From positions 8,782 to 72,781 of the forward strand of contig DJWN01000089.1 of NCBI GenBank assembly GCA_002440975.1: a DNA stretch of 64,000 bases. The letters run 5' to 3'. Within the stretch, counting starts at the first letter, position 1; the number at the start of each line of letters is the position of its first letter. The position numbers and the translations under genes are program-made. The notes beneath the pieces were generated by a model, which was given only the letters and a program-made list of their open reading frames with translations, was not told where the DNA came from and made no database searches. This DNA is from Bacteroidales bacterium UBA6229. Its GTDB lineage: Bacteria; Bacteroidota; Bacteroidia; Bacteroidales; F082. This document shows positions 7,844-16,673 of this stretch, piece after piece.

Positions 7844-8878
7844 TCAAACAACAATATTTATCTTTTTAGTGTTGTCAAAACGAGATTTATGATGTGCATT
7901 AGCATGAACTTTTCCTTTTCGAAGCTGTTTTTGTACCTCATCCGGAAGTTGAATAACCGACATGCAATCATCAGAACAACATTGATTGTATTGTGCAGCA
8001 CAAGCTTCGCACTGAATAAAAAGTAAATGACAGGCATCATTGGCACAGTTTACATGCGTATCGGCAGGCTCGCCGCATTGATGGCAGCGGGCAATAATCT
8101 CATCAGTTACGCGCTCGCCCATGCGATCGTCAAACACGAAATTCTTGCCTTTGAATTTGCTTTCGAGCTTCAGCTCACGCACCTGATGGACGTAATTGAT
8201 CACCCCACCCTTTAGCTGAAAAACCTGCTCAAAGCCCTGATGACGCAGGTAAGCTGAAAACTTCTCGCATCTGATACCACCCGTACAATACAACATGATA
8301 TTCTTCGGTTGCTTCTCCTTCAACATATCCACAATCACCGGAATCGACTCCTTGTAAGTGTCAACATCCGGCAAGATGGCGTTTTCGAAATGTCCTACTT
8401 CATGCTCATAATGATTTCTCAGATCGATCACCACCGTGCCAGGTTCGTTCAGCTTGTGATTATAACCAACCGCATCCAGGTGTTTGCCTACCTCGTAAAT
8501 ATCAAAAGTGCTGTTATCCAGTCCGTCCGAAAGAATTTTGTGCTTGACAAGGATTTTAAGTTTGTAGAATGATTTCCCATTGTCCTCAATCGCCTCATTA
8601 AGCAAAACATCGTGTGTAAACAGATGCTGCTGGATGTATGCCTTGAACCGCTCATACTCAGGAAGCGGAACACTGATTTGTGCATTAATACCTTCGGTTG
8701 CAACATAAATCCGGCCAAACACCTTCATTTCGGTAAGTTTTAAAAAAAGCTCATCCCGATACTTTTGGGGATCGTCAATAGCAACAAAACGATAAAAAGA
8801 AAGGGTGCGTCGTTCAAAATTTTCCTGCATCAAACGTAACTTCAGCTCTCTGCGATCAATTTTGTTATAAAGAATCAT
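7844..8878 (-). CDS. trhO: tRNA uridine(34) hydroxylase, rhodanese family
   Basis: TrhO (formerly UPF0176/YceA) hydroxylates U34 of certain tRNAs, an oxygen-dependent route to 5-hydroxyuridine. The N-terminal acylphosphatase-like part contains GRIYVATEGINAQIS. The rhodanese domain carries the active Cys C198 in LYCTGGIRCEKF. A Cys-rich C-terminal tail (CHQCGEPADTHVNC ... CEACAAQYNQCCSDDC) probably binds zinc. I chose the ATG at 8876-8878 (MILYNKIDRRELK), which aligns with the usual start; an upstream ATG adds 8 residues. It is divergent from mfd. Confidence 0.9.
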   Translation of the reverse strand: MILYNKIDRRELKLRLMQENFERRTLSFYRFVAIDDPQKYRDELFLKLTEMKVFGRIYVATEGINAQISVPLPEYERFKAYIQQHLFTHDVLLNEAIEDNGKSFYKLKILVKHKILSDGLDNSTFDIYEVGKHLDAVGYNHKLNEPGTVVIDLRNHYEHEVGHFENAILPDVDTYKESIPVIVDMLKEKQPKNIMLYCTGGIRCEKFSAYLRHQGFEQVFQLKGGVINYVHQVRELKLESKFKGKNFVFDDRMGERVTDEIIARCHQCGEPADTHVNCANDACHLLFIQCEACAAQYNQCCSDDCMSVIQLPDEVQKQLRKGKVHANAHHKSRFDNTKKINIVV

Positions 8879-8899
8879 TCTAAATAATTTTTCAGGCTG

Positions 8900-8907
8900 C
8901 AAAATTA
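8900..8907 (-). promoter_or_regulatory. Candidate -7 element for trhO
   Basis: Reads TAATTTTG on the minus strand, an exact TAnnTTTG, 22 nt before the trhO start. No -33 element at ideal spacing was found. Confidence 0.35.
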
Positions 8908-8949
8908 ACTGATTTCTTTCAAAATCGTATTCAAAATTGAATCTATCAC

Positions 8950-8957
8950 TACTTTTG
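8950..8957 (+). promoter_or_regulatory. Candidate -7 element for mfd
   Basis: TACTTTTG matches TAnnTTTG exactly and lies 17 nt before the TTG start of mfd, which implies a very short leader. No clear -33 element was found. Confidence 0.35.
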
Positions 8958-8974
8958 CAGCAAAAATTTCGGTT

Positions 8975-11900
8975 TTGTCAATCAAATACAGTTTTTTTTC
9001 CTCGCAACAGATCAATCTGCTTCTTGATAAAATTAAGCAACAGCAACATTTGCTTTTAAAAGGCCTGACTGGTTCTTCCAAGGCAGTTCTCATTGAGACC
9101 ATTGCACAGCAAAGCAGGTTTTTTCATCTGGTCGTTTGCCCTGACAAAGAAACCGCTGCCTACTGTTACAACGATCTTGAAAACCTGTTGGATGACCGCG
9201 AAAAAGCCCTAAACAAAAAAACAGTACTCTTTTATCCTACCTCATACAAACGACCCTACGAGCCTGAAAAAGCTGACAACAACTACATTTTGTCACGTAC
9301 CGAGGTGTTGCGTCGCGTAAGTGCTGCCAACCGCAAAACTATTGCAGTTACCTATCCCGAAGCCTTGAGCGAGAAGGTTTTTACGCAAAAACTTCTGAGC
9401 AATAACAGTTTTCACATCAAAACCGGTGAAGCTGTTTCGCTGGATTTTCTGACGGATTTTTTAGCAGAATTTCATTTTGAACGTGTTGATTTTGTGATTG
9501 AACCCGGGCAATTTGCCTTGCGTGGCGGCATTGTGGATGTGTTTTCCTTTGCTGATGAACATCCTTTCCGAATAGAGTTTTTTGGCGATGAAGTAGATTC
9601 CATCCGAAGTTTTGATCCGGTGTCGCAACGTTCGCTTCATAAACTCGACAAAGTTGTGCTCCTCCCCAATATGCACGAACGGATGTTGGCCGAAGAACGC
9701 GAAACATTGCTTAAGCATTTGCCTCAAAACCTCCTGGTTTGGATTGACGAACCGCAGGCACTGGCAGAGCGGATCGACTTAGCCTGGGAAAAAGCCCTTG
9801 AAGCATACGAAAACATTCAAAATGAAGACAAGCATCACGCCCCCCAACAGGCTTTTTCGCAATCGCATGAAATCATCAGTCAACTTGCTGATATAAAAAC
9901 CATTGAATGGGGTAATTCGGGCATACTGACAGTTGAACCTGATTTTCAGTTTCAAACACAGCCACAGCCCGTTTTCAATAAAAACTTCGATCTTTTTTTA
10001 GCACATCTCAAAGAAAAGAAGGCTGCCGGATTTCAGGTCTATATCTTCTCAGAAAGCAGCCGACAGCTCGAGCGACTACAATCGATCCTGGCAGATCTTC
10101 AGCACGACAGCCCGGAAGAGGAGCAGGCTGGTTTTGTTCCGGTGTATCATAGTCTGTATGCCGGCTATATCAATCTGGCAGATAAAGTCTGTTTGTTCAC
10201 CGATCATCAGATTTTTGAACGCTATCACCGTTTCCGCCTGCGCGAAGCTTTCGCCACGAAGGAAGCCATCACCATCAAAGAGTTGAACGAGCTTAAGCCA
10301 GGCGATTTCGTTACACATATCGATCACGGCATCGGTCGTTTTGACGGGCTCGAGATGATTGACAACAACGGGAAACGCCAGGAAGCTATACGACTTATTT
10401 ATCAAAATAGTGATCTGCTGTATGTGAGCATCCATTCGCTACATCGTATCGCCAAATACAGTGGAAAAGATGGAGCCGAACCCAGCCTGAGCAAACTCGG
10501 ATCGAATGCATGGAACAAGCTTAAAAACAAAGCCAAAACCCGTGTTAAAGACATCGCCAGAGAGCTCATTAAGCTTTATGCCGAACGCAAGAACAGCTCC
10601 GGTTTTCAGTATATGCCCGACACCTATTTGCAGGCCGAACTGGAAGCTTCATTCATCTATGAAGACACCCCAGATCAGCTAAAGGCAACCGTTGATGTGA
10701 AAAAAGACATGGAGTCGGATGCGCCGATGGATCGGCTGGTATGCGGAGATGTTGGTTTTGGCAAAACAGAAATAGCAATCAGGGCAGCATTTAAAGCCGT
10801 GACAGATTCGAAGCAGGTGGCCATTCTTGTGCCAACAACCATCCTGGCACTTCAGCACTATAAAACCTTTACAGATCGCTTGAATGGTTTTCCGGCAGAG
10901 ATTGACTACATCAATCGTTTCAAATCGGCCAAACAGCAAAAGGAAACGCTCGAAAAACTCAAAAAAGGAGGCATTGATATTTTAATAGGCACACATCGAT
11001 TGATTAGCAAAGATGTAGTTTTCAAGGATTTAGGACTTCTGATTATTGATGAAGAACAGAAATTTGGTGTGGCCGCAAAAGAAAAGTTGAAACAAATCAA
11101 AGCCAATGTGGATACCTTAACGCTCACGGCAACACCCATCCCGCGAACACTGCAATTTTCGATGATGGGTGCCCGCGACCTGAGTATCATCAACACTCCG
11201 CCACCAAATCGTTATCCGGTTCAAACAGAGATCAGATCGTTCAACGAAACGCTCATACGCGATGCAATCCAATACGAACTTTCGCGCGACGGGCAGGTGT
11301 TTTTTGTGCACAATCGTGTGCAAAATATTATGGATGTGCATGATATGATCCTTAAATTTGTTCCTAGTGTTCGGGTTGCTGTGGCTCACGGACAAATGGA
11401 CGGTCACCGGCTTGAGAAAACCATGCTTGGCTTCATCAATGGCGATTACGATGTGTTACTGGCTACCACTATCATTGAGTCGGGATTAGATATTTCAAAC
11501 GCCAACACTATTATTATTAACGAAGCACATCATTACGGATTAAGCGATTTGCACCAATTACGCGGACGTGTGGGACGTTCAAACAAAAAAGCTTTCTGTT
11601 ATTTGCTTGCCCCGCCAATGGCAGCTTTGAGCAGTGAAGCTCAAAAACGTTTGAGAGCTTTGGAAGAGTTTGCTGATCTGGGAAGTGGTTTCAATATCGC
11701 GCTCAGAGATTTGGACATCAGGGGAGCAGGGAATTTGCTGGGTGGCGAACAAAGTGGTTTTATCAACGACATTGGTTTTGAGACTTTTCATAAAATACTG
11801 GACGAAGCCATTTTAGAGCTTAAAGAAACAGAATTTAAAGACCTTTTCACTTCGGAAAAAACAAAGCAATATGTGCGCGAATGTGTGTTTGAATCCGACC

Positions 11901-12334
11901 TGGAAATCCTGATTCCAGGCAATTATGTTTCAACCTCTGCCGAACGTATCAGATTATATTCCGAGCTCGACAACCTGGCCGATGAAGAAAGTCTGGAAGC
12001 ATTTGCCGAAGAACTGATCGACCGTTTTGGTCCCATACCAAAACAAACCAATGCACTTTTCAATACCATCCGTTTGCGTTGGCTGGCAAGAGATATGGGA
12101 TTTGAAAAACTCGTGCTGAAAAACAAAATGCTCACAGCCTATTTTGTGAGCGACCAGCAATCGGCTTATTACCAATCAGCACGATTTTCGGCTATGCTCA
12201 GATTTGTACAGGCTAATCCTGAGCTATGCCGGATGAAGGAAAGCAATGATAAGCTACTGATTCATATCAAATCAGTACCTTCAGTGCAAAAAGCCCTGGA
12301 GCTGATGCGTGAAATTGAAGCCGGCCTTGGTTAA
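8975..12334 (+). CDS. mfd: Transcription-repair coupling factor
   Basis: Mfd removes stalled RNA polymerase at DNA lesions and recruits UvrA. Domains in order: an N-terminal UvrB-homology region (GLTGSSKAVLIETIA; FALRGGIVDVFSFADEHPFR), the RNA-polymerase-interacting CarD/RID domain near residue 450 (LKPGDFVTHIDHGIGRFDGL), then RecG-like helicase motifs with Walker A GDVGFGKTE, motif II DEEQKFG, TATPIPRTL, and QLRGRVGRSN, and the C-terminal TRCF domain. At 1119 residues it is close to the 1148 of E. coli Mfd. No in-frame ATG exists near the N-terminus, so the start is taken as TTG 8975-8977. It is a single gene, divergent from trhO. Confidence 0.96.
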   Translation: MSIKYSFFSSQQINLLLDKIKQQQHLLLKGLTGSSKAVLIETIAQQSRFFHLVVCPDKETAAYCYNDLENLLDDREKALNKKTVLFYPTSYKRPYEPEKADNNYILSRTEVLRRVSAANRKTIAVTYPEALSEKVFTQKLLSNNSFHIKTGEAVSLDFLTDFLAEFHFERVDFVIEPGQFALRGGIVDVFSFADEHPFRIEFFGDEVDSIRSFDPVSQRSLHKLDKVVLLPNMHERMLAEERETLLKHLPQNLLVWIDEPQALAERIDLAWEKALEAYENIQNEDKHHAPQQAFSQSHEIISQLADIKTIEWGNSGILTVEPDFQFQTQPQPVFNKNFDLFLAHLKEKKAAGFQVYIFSESSRQLERLQSILADLQHDSPEEEQAGFVPVYHSLYAGYINLADKVCLFTDHQIFERYHRFRLREAFATKEAITIKELNELKPGDFVTHIDHGIGRFDGLEMIDNNGKRQEAIRLIYQNSDLLYVSIHSLHRIAKYSGKDGAEPSLSKLGSNAWNKLKNKAKTRVKDIARELIKLYAERKNSSGFQYMPDTYLQAELEASFIYEDTPDQLKATVDVKKDMESDAPMDRLVCGDVGFGKTEIAIRAAFKAVTDSKQVAILVPTTILALQHYKTFTDRLNGFPAEIDYINRFKSAKQQKETLEKLKKGGIDILIGTHRLISKDVVFKDLGLLIIDEEQKFGVAAKEKLKQIKANVDTLTLTATPIPRTLQFSMMGARDLSIINTPPPNRYPVQTEIRSFNETLIRDAIQYELSRDGQVFFVHNRVQNIMDVHDMILKFVPSVRVAVAHGQMDGHRLEKTMLGFINGDYDVLLATTIIESGLDISNANTIIINEAHHYGLSDLHQLRGRVGRSNKKAFCYLLAPPMAALSSEAQKRLRALEEFADLGSGFNIALRDLDIRGAGNLLGGEQSGFINDIGFETFHKILDEAILELKETEFKDLFTSEKTKQYVRECVFESDLEILIPGNYVSTSAERIRLYSELDNLADEESLEAFAEELIDRFGPIPKQTNALFNTIRLRWLARDMGFEKLVLKNKMLTAYFVSDQQSAYYQSARFSAMLRFVQANPELCRMKESNDKLLIHIKSVPSVQKALELMREIEAGLG

Positions 12335-12436
12335 GAAAGTCCAATTGCCAACCTGGATTTGACAAAATATCTATATTTCGTTAAACTTTCATGGAATAAA
12401 ACGAAAATCACAAAAACCCCGTGGCAACTAGCTTGA

Positions 12437-12742
12437 AAGGAAACGGCACTAGAACAAACCTTTTTAATCGCTCATTCAAAAATCAACCAAATTGTTGACT
12501 ATTTAGCTCGCAGGCCACAGATTCAATAGCAGCAAAACATTCACATTGCCGAAGGACTTAAAAATGCTTTCCAAACTAAAGGTGTTACCCCTTTATTTGA
12601 GCAAAACGCTATTACAAAGTAGTTCAAAAGCATTCAGGGCGACAACAGAACCAAAATCTACTCAAAATTTCTAATTTTATGCAAAATTATTGTGCAATTA
12701 TATATTATTCCTTTGTTAAATCCAGATGAAATTTCATTTTAG
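12437..12742 (+). pseudogene. Possible decayed coding remnant
   Basis: Within the 475-bp gap between mfd and the lamin-tail gene, one forward frame stays open for 102 codons except for two in-frame TAGs (near 12523 and 12619). The conceptual product looks protein-like (FLIAHSKINQIVDYLARR, then HIAEGLKNAFQTKGVTPLF). No family was recognised and chance is possible. No other gene was found in this gap; the promoter near 12766 belongs to the next gene. Confidence 0.25.
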
Positions 12743-12765
12743 GTGCTCTGTTATACAATAGTTGT

Positions 12766-12773
12766 TAATTTTG
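12766..12773 (+). promoter_or_regulatory. Candidate -7 element of the nucleic-acid processing cluster
   Basis: TAATTTTG, an exact TAnnTTTG match, 36 nt before the ATG of the lamin-tail gene. No strong -33 element was found. Confidence 0.45.
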
Positions 12774-12809
12774 CGAAAAAAATACTTTTAACCTTAAAAT
12801 AATTTCACT

Positions 12810-13796
12810 ATGAAGAAAAATCTACTTTATCTCATGCTTTTTATGCTGGCAACAAGCCTGCAAGCGCAAGATTGCTCTGATCTTTTCATTTCGGAATACG
12901 TTGAAGGATCAGGAAACAATAAAGCACTCGAACTCTACAATCCAACTAACAGTGCAATCGATTTGTCATCTTATAAACTGGTTCGCTACAGCAATGGCGA
13001 AACAGTACCTTATGATGCTGTTTTGAGTGGAACGATAGCGCCAAAATCTACTTTTGTAGTTGTTCTCGACAAAAGAGACCCTAATGGAACAGGTCAGGAA
13101 GTACCTGTTGATCTGGAACTTCAGGCTAAGGCTGATTTGTTTTTATCACCTGTTTACAATGTAAACCGCACCATGTATTTCAATGGTAATGATGCCATGA
13201 CATTGGAAACTGTCTCGGGTGAAATCGTTGATATTTTTGGACAGGTTGGCCCCCCAATGCTCGAAGACGACAACGGCTGGGGAAACCTCAACGATACCAC
13301 AATCACCTATAATAGTGGCGGTGTTCCAACATCTTATACTATTCAAAATTATATTGTTGGGCCATTATTTTGGTTAGCTTGGTCAAGAGATCATACCCTG
13401 ATCAGAAAACCAACTGTTAAACAAGGTGTATCAGAAAACCCACAACCAGCTTTTATGGTGCATATGCAATGGGATTCGATCCCTGAAAATACTTTCGATT
13501 CTTTAGGATTTCATAATTGCGAATGCAATACCTTGAGTGTTGGAGAAAATCAGCTTGAAAAGGCAGTAATTTATCCCAATCCGGCAATCGACAACAAATT
13601 CAGTATCACTTCAGCTGAAGCTATTAGTCGTATTGAACTTCACGACCTGAGTGGCAGACTTGTTGAACAAATTACTTTTAACCAGCGTGCCAACGAATAT
13701 ACTTTCGAAAGCAATTTGGAATTAAGTGGTTTCTATTTTGTTAAGATCATTTATCAATCCAATCGAATTAGTACACACAAATTGCTTTTTGACTAG
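12810..13796 (+). CDS. Secreted lamin-tail-domain protein with T9SS sorting domain
   Basis: A signal peptide (MKKNLLYLMLFMLATSLQAQ) precedes a lamin tail domain (LTD): DLFISEYVEGSGNNKALELY, the NPTNSAIDLSSYKLVRYSNG turn, and GNDAMTLE. In bacteria LTDs often accompany extracellular nucleases such as ExeM-type enzymes, and may bind DNA or other surface polymers. The C-terminus (VIYPNPAIDN ... ELSGFYFVKIIYQ) is a T9SS type A sorting domain. No catalytic domain is visible. It is the first of three same-strand genes with a TonB-dependent receptor and a secreted nuclease. A hairpin 21 nt after its stop may end or attenuate transcription. Confidence 0.85.
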   Translation: MKKNLLYLMLFMLATSLQAQDCSDLFISEYVEGSGNNKALELYNPTNSAIDLSSYKLVRYSNGETVPYDAVLSGTIAPKSTFVVVLDKRDPNGTGQEVPVDLELQAKADLFLSPVYNVNRTMYFNGNDAMTLETVSGEIVDIFGQVGPPMLEDDNGWGNLNDTTITYNSGGVPTSYTIQNYIVGPLFWLAWSRDHTLIRKPTVKQGVSENPQPAFMVHMQWDSIPENTFDSLGFHNCECNTLSVGENQLEKAVIYPNPAIDNKFSITSAEAISRIELHDLSGRLVEQITFNQRANEYTFESNLELSGFYFVKIIYQSNRISTHKLLFD

Positions 13797-13816
13797 CATT
13801 TTATCCCATTAACATA

Positions 13817-13855
13817 TGCCATTATGATAATAAGCTGTTTGTTATCATAATGGCA
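13817..13855 (+). terminator. Intrinsic terminator or intercistronic hairpin
   Basis: A 14-bp perfect stem (TGCCATTATGATAA / TTATCATAATGGCA) with an 11-nt loop, followed by ATTTTATC. It lies between the lamin-tail gene and the TonB receptor gene, so it may lower readthrough rather than isolate the receptor. Confidence 0.7.
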
Positions 13856-13889
13856 ATTTTATCTATCAGTTTGGAGAAAAACAGTTATC

Positions 13890-16655
13890 ATGACAAAAAA
13901 AATTGGTTTGATATTAGTGTTTTTTGTTTTTGCGATTGCAGCAATGGCTCAAAAAACAACTGTTGAAGGTTTTGTTTACGATGGTGAATTCGGTGAGCCT
14001 TTGCCAGGTGTAAATATAATTTATGGACCCGGAACGGGAACCGTTACAGATATCAACGGTGCCTACCATTTATCATTGGAACCAGGCACTTACACATTGG
14101 AGATTAGTTACGTAGGTTTTGAAAAGCAAACAAGAGAACTAACTGTCGGCAAGGAAAAAGTCCGGCTCAATTTCACCCTAAAAACCATTACCCTTACAGA
14201 AGTTCAGGTTGTTGGTGATGTTGCCAAAACGCGTGACACGCCTGTTGCTTTTAGCAATATTACACCTGTTAAGGTGGAAGAACAATTGGCCTCGCAGGAT
14301 ATTCCGATGCTATTAAACTCAACACCTGGTGTTTATGCTACGAAATCTGGAGGTGGTGACGGAGATGCACGTATCAATATCCGTGGTTTTAATCAAAGAA
14401 ATGTTGCGGTAATGCTTGATGGTATTCCGGTTAATGACATGGAAAACGGCTGGGTGTATTGGTCAAACTGGTTTGGCCTCGATGCCGTGATGCGCTATAC
14501 ACAGGTTCAGCGCGGCCTTGGTGCTTCCAAACTGGCAATTCCATCGGTTGGCGGAACAATAAATATCGCTACCAAAGGTATTGATGCCAAAAAAGGTTTA
14601 AGTCTCAAGCAAGAAGTTGGGAACGATGGCTTTATGCGCACTTCAATGGGGCTTACCACCGGAAGGATGAAAAACGGCTGGGGCGTAACTTTTGCCGGTT
14701 CTTATAAAAAAGGAGATGGCTGGATTGACCAAACCTGGACTGAAGGCTACTTCTATTTTTTGCGCGTGGATAAAGAAATCGGCAACCACATAATCAGTCT
14801 TACTGCAATGGGAGCGCCTCAGGAACACGGGCAACGCAGCCACAAAAAATACATCGCTACTTACGATTCTGCATTTGCACTCGAAAACGGCGTTTCACCC
14901 GAATCGATCAATACCTTGATCAATAACGGTGAGCCCGTTAATATGGGATTGCGTTACAATCCTAATTGGGGTTATTTAAGCAAAGCTTCCATTACACCTA
15001 CTGATACAATTTATCCTCAGGCTGAACCCTTTAGTACGGCAAATAATTTCTATCATAAACCCATGTTCAGCCTAAGAGATTTCTGGTCAGTAAATGATAA
15101 ACTGTACATCTCCAACATCATGTATCTCTCTTTAGGGGATGGAGGTGGAAACTCTTTTTCGACAACACCAAGCTATGATCCAGTTACAGGGCAGCAAAAT
15201 CTTCAGGTACAGTACAACTCAAATATGAACCTGGTACGCCCATATTTTAATGTAAACAAGAAATCATCTGATATTTATCGGGCCGCCATGAACAACCACT
15301 TCTGGATGGGGCTGCTTTCTACTTTTGATTACGAACACAGTGATTTTCTGAGCTTTTCGGGTGGCGTTGATTTGAGAACCTACAAGGGAGAACACTATCG
15401 AAAAATACAAGATCTATTTGGCGGAAACTATTTTATCGATAGTGGAAACGAAAATGAACGCAATGATACCACCAAAAAATATGTTGGTGATATCATTGGT
15501 TATCACAATGATGCACTGGTAAATTGGGGAGGATTATTCGGACAGGTAAAACTTACTCAGGGCGCATTAACCGCGTTCTTGAATCTCACAACCTCAATCA
15601 CAGGATACAAGAGAATCGACTATTTCCTGCCAAAACTTTTAGATGTGGGCGATACCACATTGGCAATTGGTTATAATACGATTGTAAATTATAATGGTAC
15701 GACCTACGACAGAACTGCAGAAGGATTGAGAACCAACGAAACAGACTGGAAATACCTACCCGGATTTACTGTTAAAGGTGGAGCAAACTACAACCTGAAC
15801 GAAACCATGAATGTGTTTGCAAATTTGGGTTATCTTTCAAAAGCACAACGCTTTAACAATGTTTTTGACCAACGGAATGTACTGTTCAGAGACATTGAAA
15901 ATGAAAAAGTTCAAGCCATTGAGCTTGGCTATAGTTGGGTAAAACCAAAATTCACACTCAACGTTAATACTTACCTCACCCAATGGGAAAATAAACCAGC
16001 CGATAGGGCTTTGTCGATGGATATTGACGGGGTGCGGTATTCAGTTAACATCAACAATATGAATGCTTTACACAAAGGTATAGAATTTGAATTTGCCTAT
16101 AGAATAGCTAAAAACTTATTGCTAGAAAGTCTTCTCTCTGTTGGCGACTGGAAATGGACATCTGCCGATACCGCCCGTATTTATGATGACAATGGCCAAC
16201 AGGTTGGAACCCGCCCGTTTGATGCCAAAGGGCTTTATGTAGGCGATGCCGCTCAGATTCAAAACCAGGAACGCATCCGCTGGGAAATCATTCCAGGACT
16301 TTACACAACCGGCGTTTTCACCTTCTTTGGCAAGCATTATGCCGAATTTAACCCACTCGATTACGACCCCAATAATAACGATTGGGCTTTCGATGATGAA
16401 GGCAACCCCATTCAATCATGGAAAATACCAGATTATTATACTGTTGATGTTCATGCAGGCTACACCTGGCGCATGAAAGATATAGGATTTGAATTGCGCG
16501 CAAGTATCATCAATTTACTTGATAACACCTTTATCACTGATGCACAAAACAACGATCCTTATCTCGTTCATTCAAGCACTTTCGATGCAAATTCGGCTGG
16601 CGTATATTTCGGCATGGGCCGCACAGCAACAGTTTCACTAAAAATTAATCTTTAA
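13890..16655 (+). CDS. TonB-dependent outer-membrane receptor with carboxypeptidase-regulatory-like N-terminal domain
   Basis: Outer-membrane beta-barrel transporter. After a signal peptide (to about residue 20, AMAQ) comes a CarboxypepD_reg-like domain (VEGFVYDGEFGEPLPGVNI ... YVGFEKQ, residues 22-100), then a plug domain near 120-230 (INIRGFNQRNVAVMLDGIPV, SVGGTINIATKG), then the barrel to a C-terminal aromatic-rich strand (FGMGRTATVSLKINL). The 921-residue length is typical. No SusD partner follows, so it is not a classical Sus polysaccharide pair. It lies between a lamin-tail protein and a secreted endonuclease, and 18 nt before the latter, which suggests uptake of nucleic-acid breakdown products; this substrate is inferred from context only. 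Confidence 0.9.
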   Translation: MTKKIGLILVFFVFAIAAMAQKTTVEGFVYDGEFGEPLPGVNIIYGPGTGTVTDINGAYHLSLEPGTYTLEISYVGFEKQTRELTVGKEKVRLNFTLKTITLTEVQVVGDVAKTRDTPVAFSNITPVKVEEQLASQDIPMLLNSTPGVYATKSGGGDGDARINIRGFNQRNVAVMLDGIPVNDMENGWVYWSNWFGLDAVMRYTQVQRGLGASKLAIPSVGGTINIATKGIDAKKGLSLKQEVGNDGFMRTSMGLTTGRMKNGWGVTFAGSYKKGDGWIDQTWTEGYFYFLRVDKEIGNHIISLTAMGAPQEHGQRSHKKYIATYDSAFALENGVSPESINTLINNGEPVNMGLRYNPNWGYLSKASITPTDTIYPQAEPFSTANNFYHKPMFSLRDFWSVNDKLYISNIMYLSLGDGGGNSFSTTPSYDPVTGQQNLQVQYNSNMNLVRPYFNVNKKSSDIYRAAMNNHFWMGLLSTFDYEHSDFLSFSGGVDLRTYKGEHYRKIQDLFGGNYFIDSGNENERNDTTKKYVGDIIGYHNDALVNWGGLFGQVKLTQGALTAFLNLTTSITGYKRIDYFLPKLLDVGDTTLAIGYNTIVNYNGTTYDRTAEGLRTNETDWKYLPGFTVKGGANYNLNETMNVFANLGYLSKAQRFNNVFDQRNVLFRDIENEKVQAIELGYSWVKPKFTLNVNTYLTQWENKPADRALSMDIDGVRYSVNINNMNALHKGIEFEFAYRIAKNLLLESLLSVGDWKWTSADTARIYDDNGQQVGTRPFDAKGLYVGDAAQIQNQERIRWEIIPGLYTTGVFTFFGKHYAEFNPLDYDPNNNDWAFDDEGNPIQSWKIPDYYTVDVHAGYTWRMKDIGFELRASIINLLDNTFITDAQNNDPYLVHSSTFDANSAGVYFGMGRTATVSLKINL

Positions 16656-16673
16656 TTCTTCTAATATTTCACA

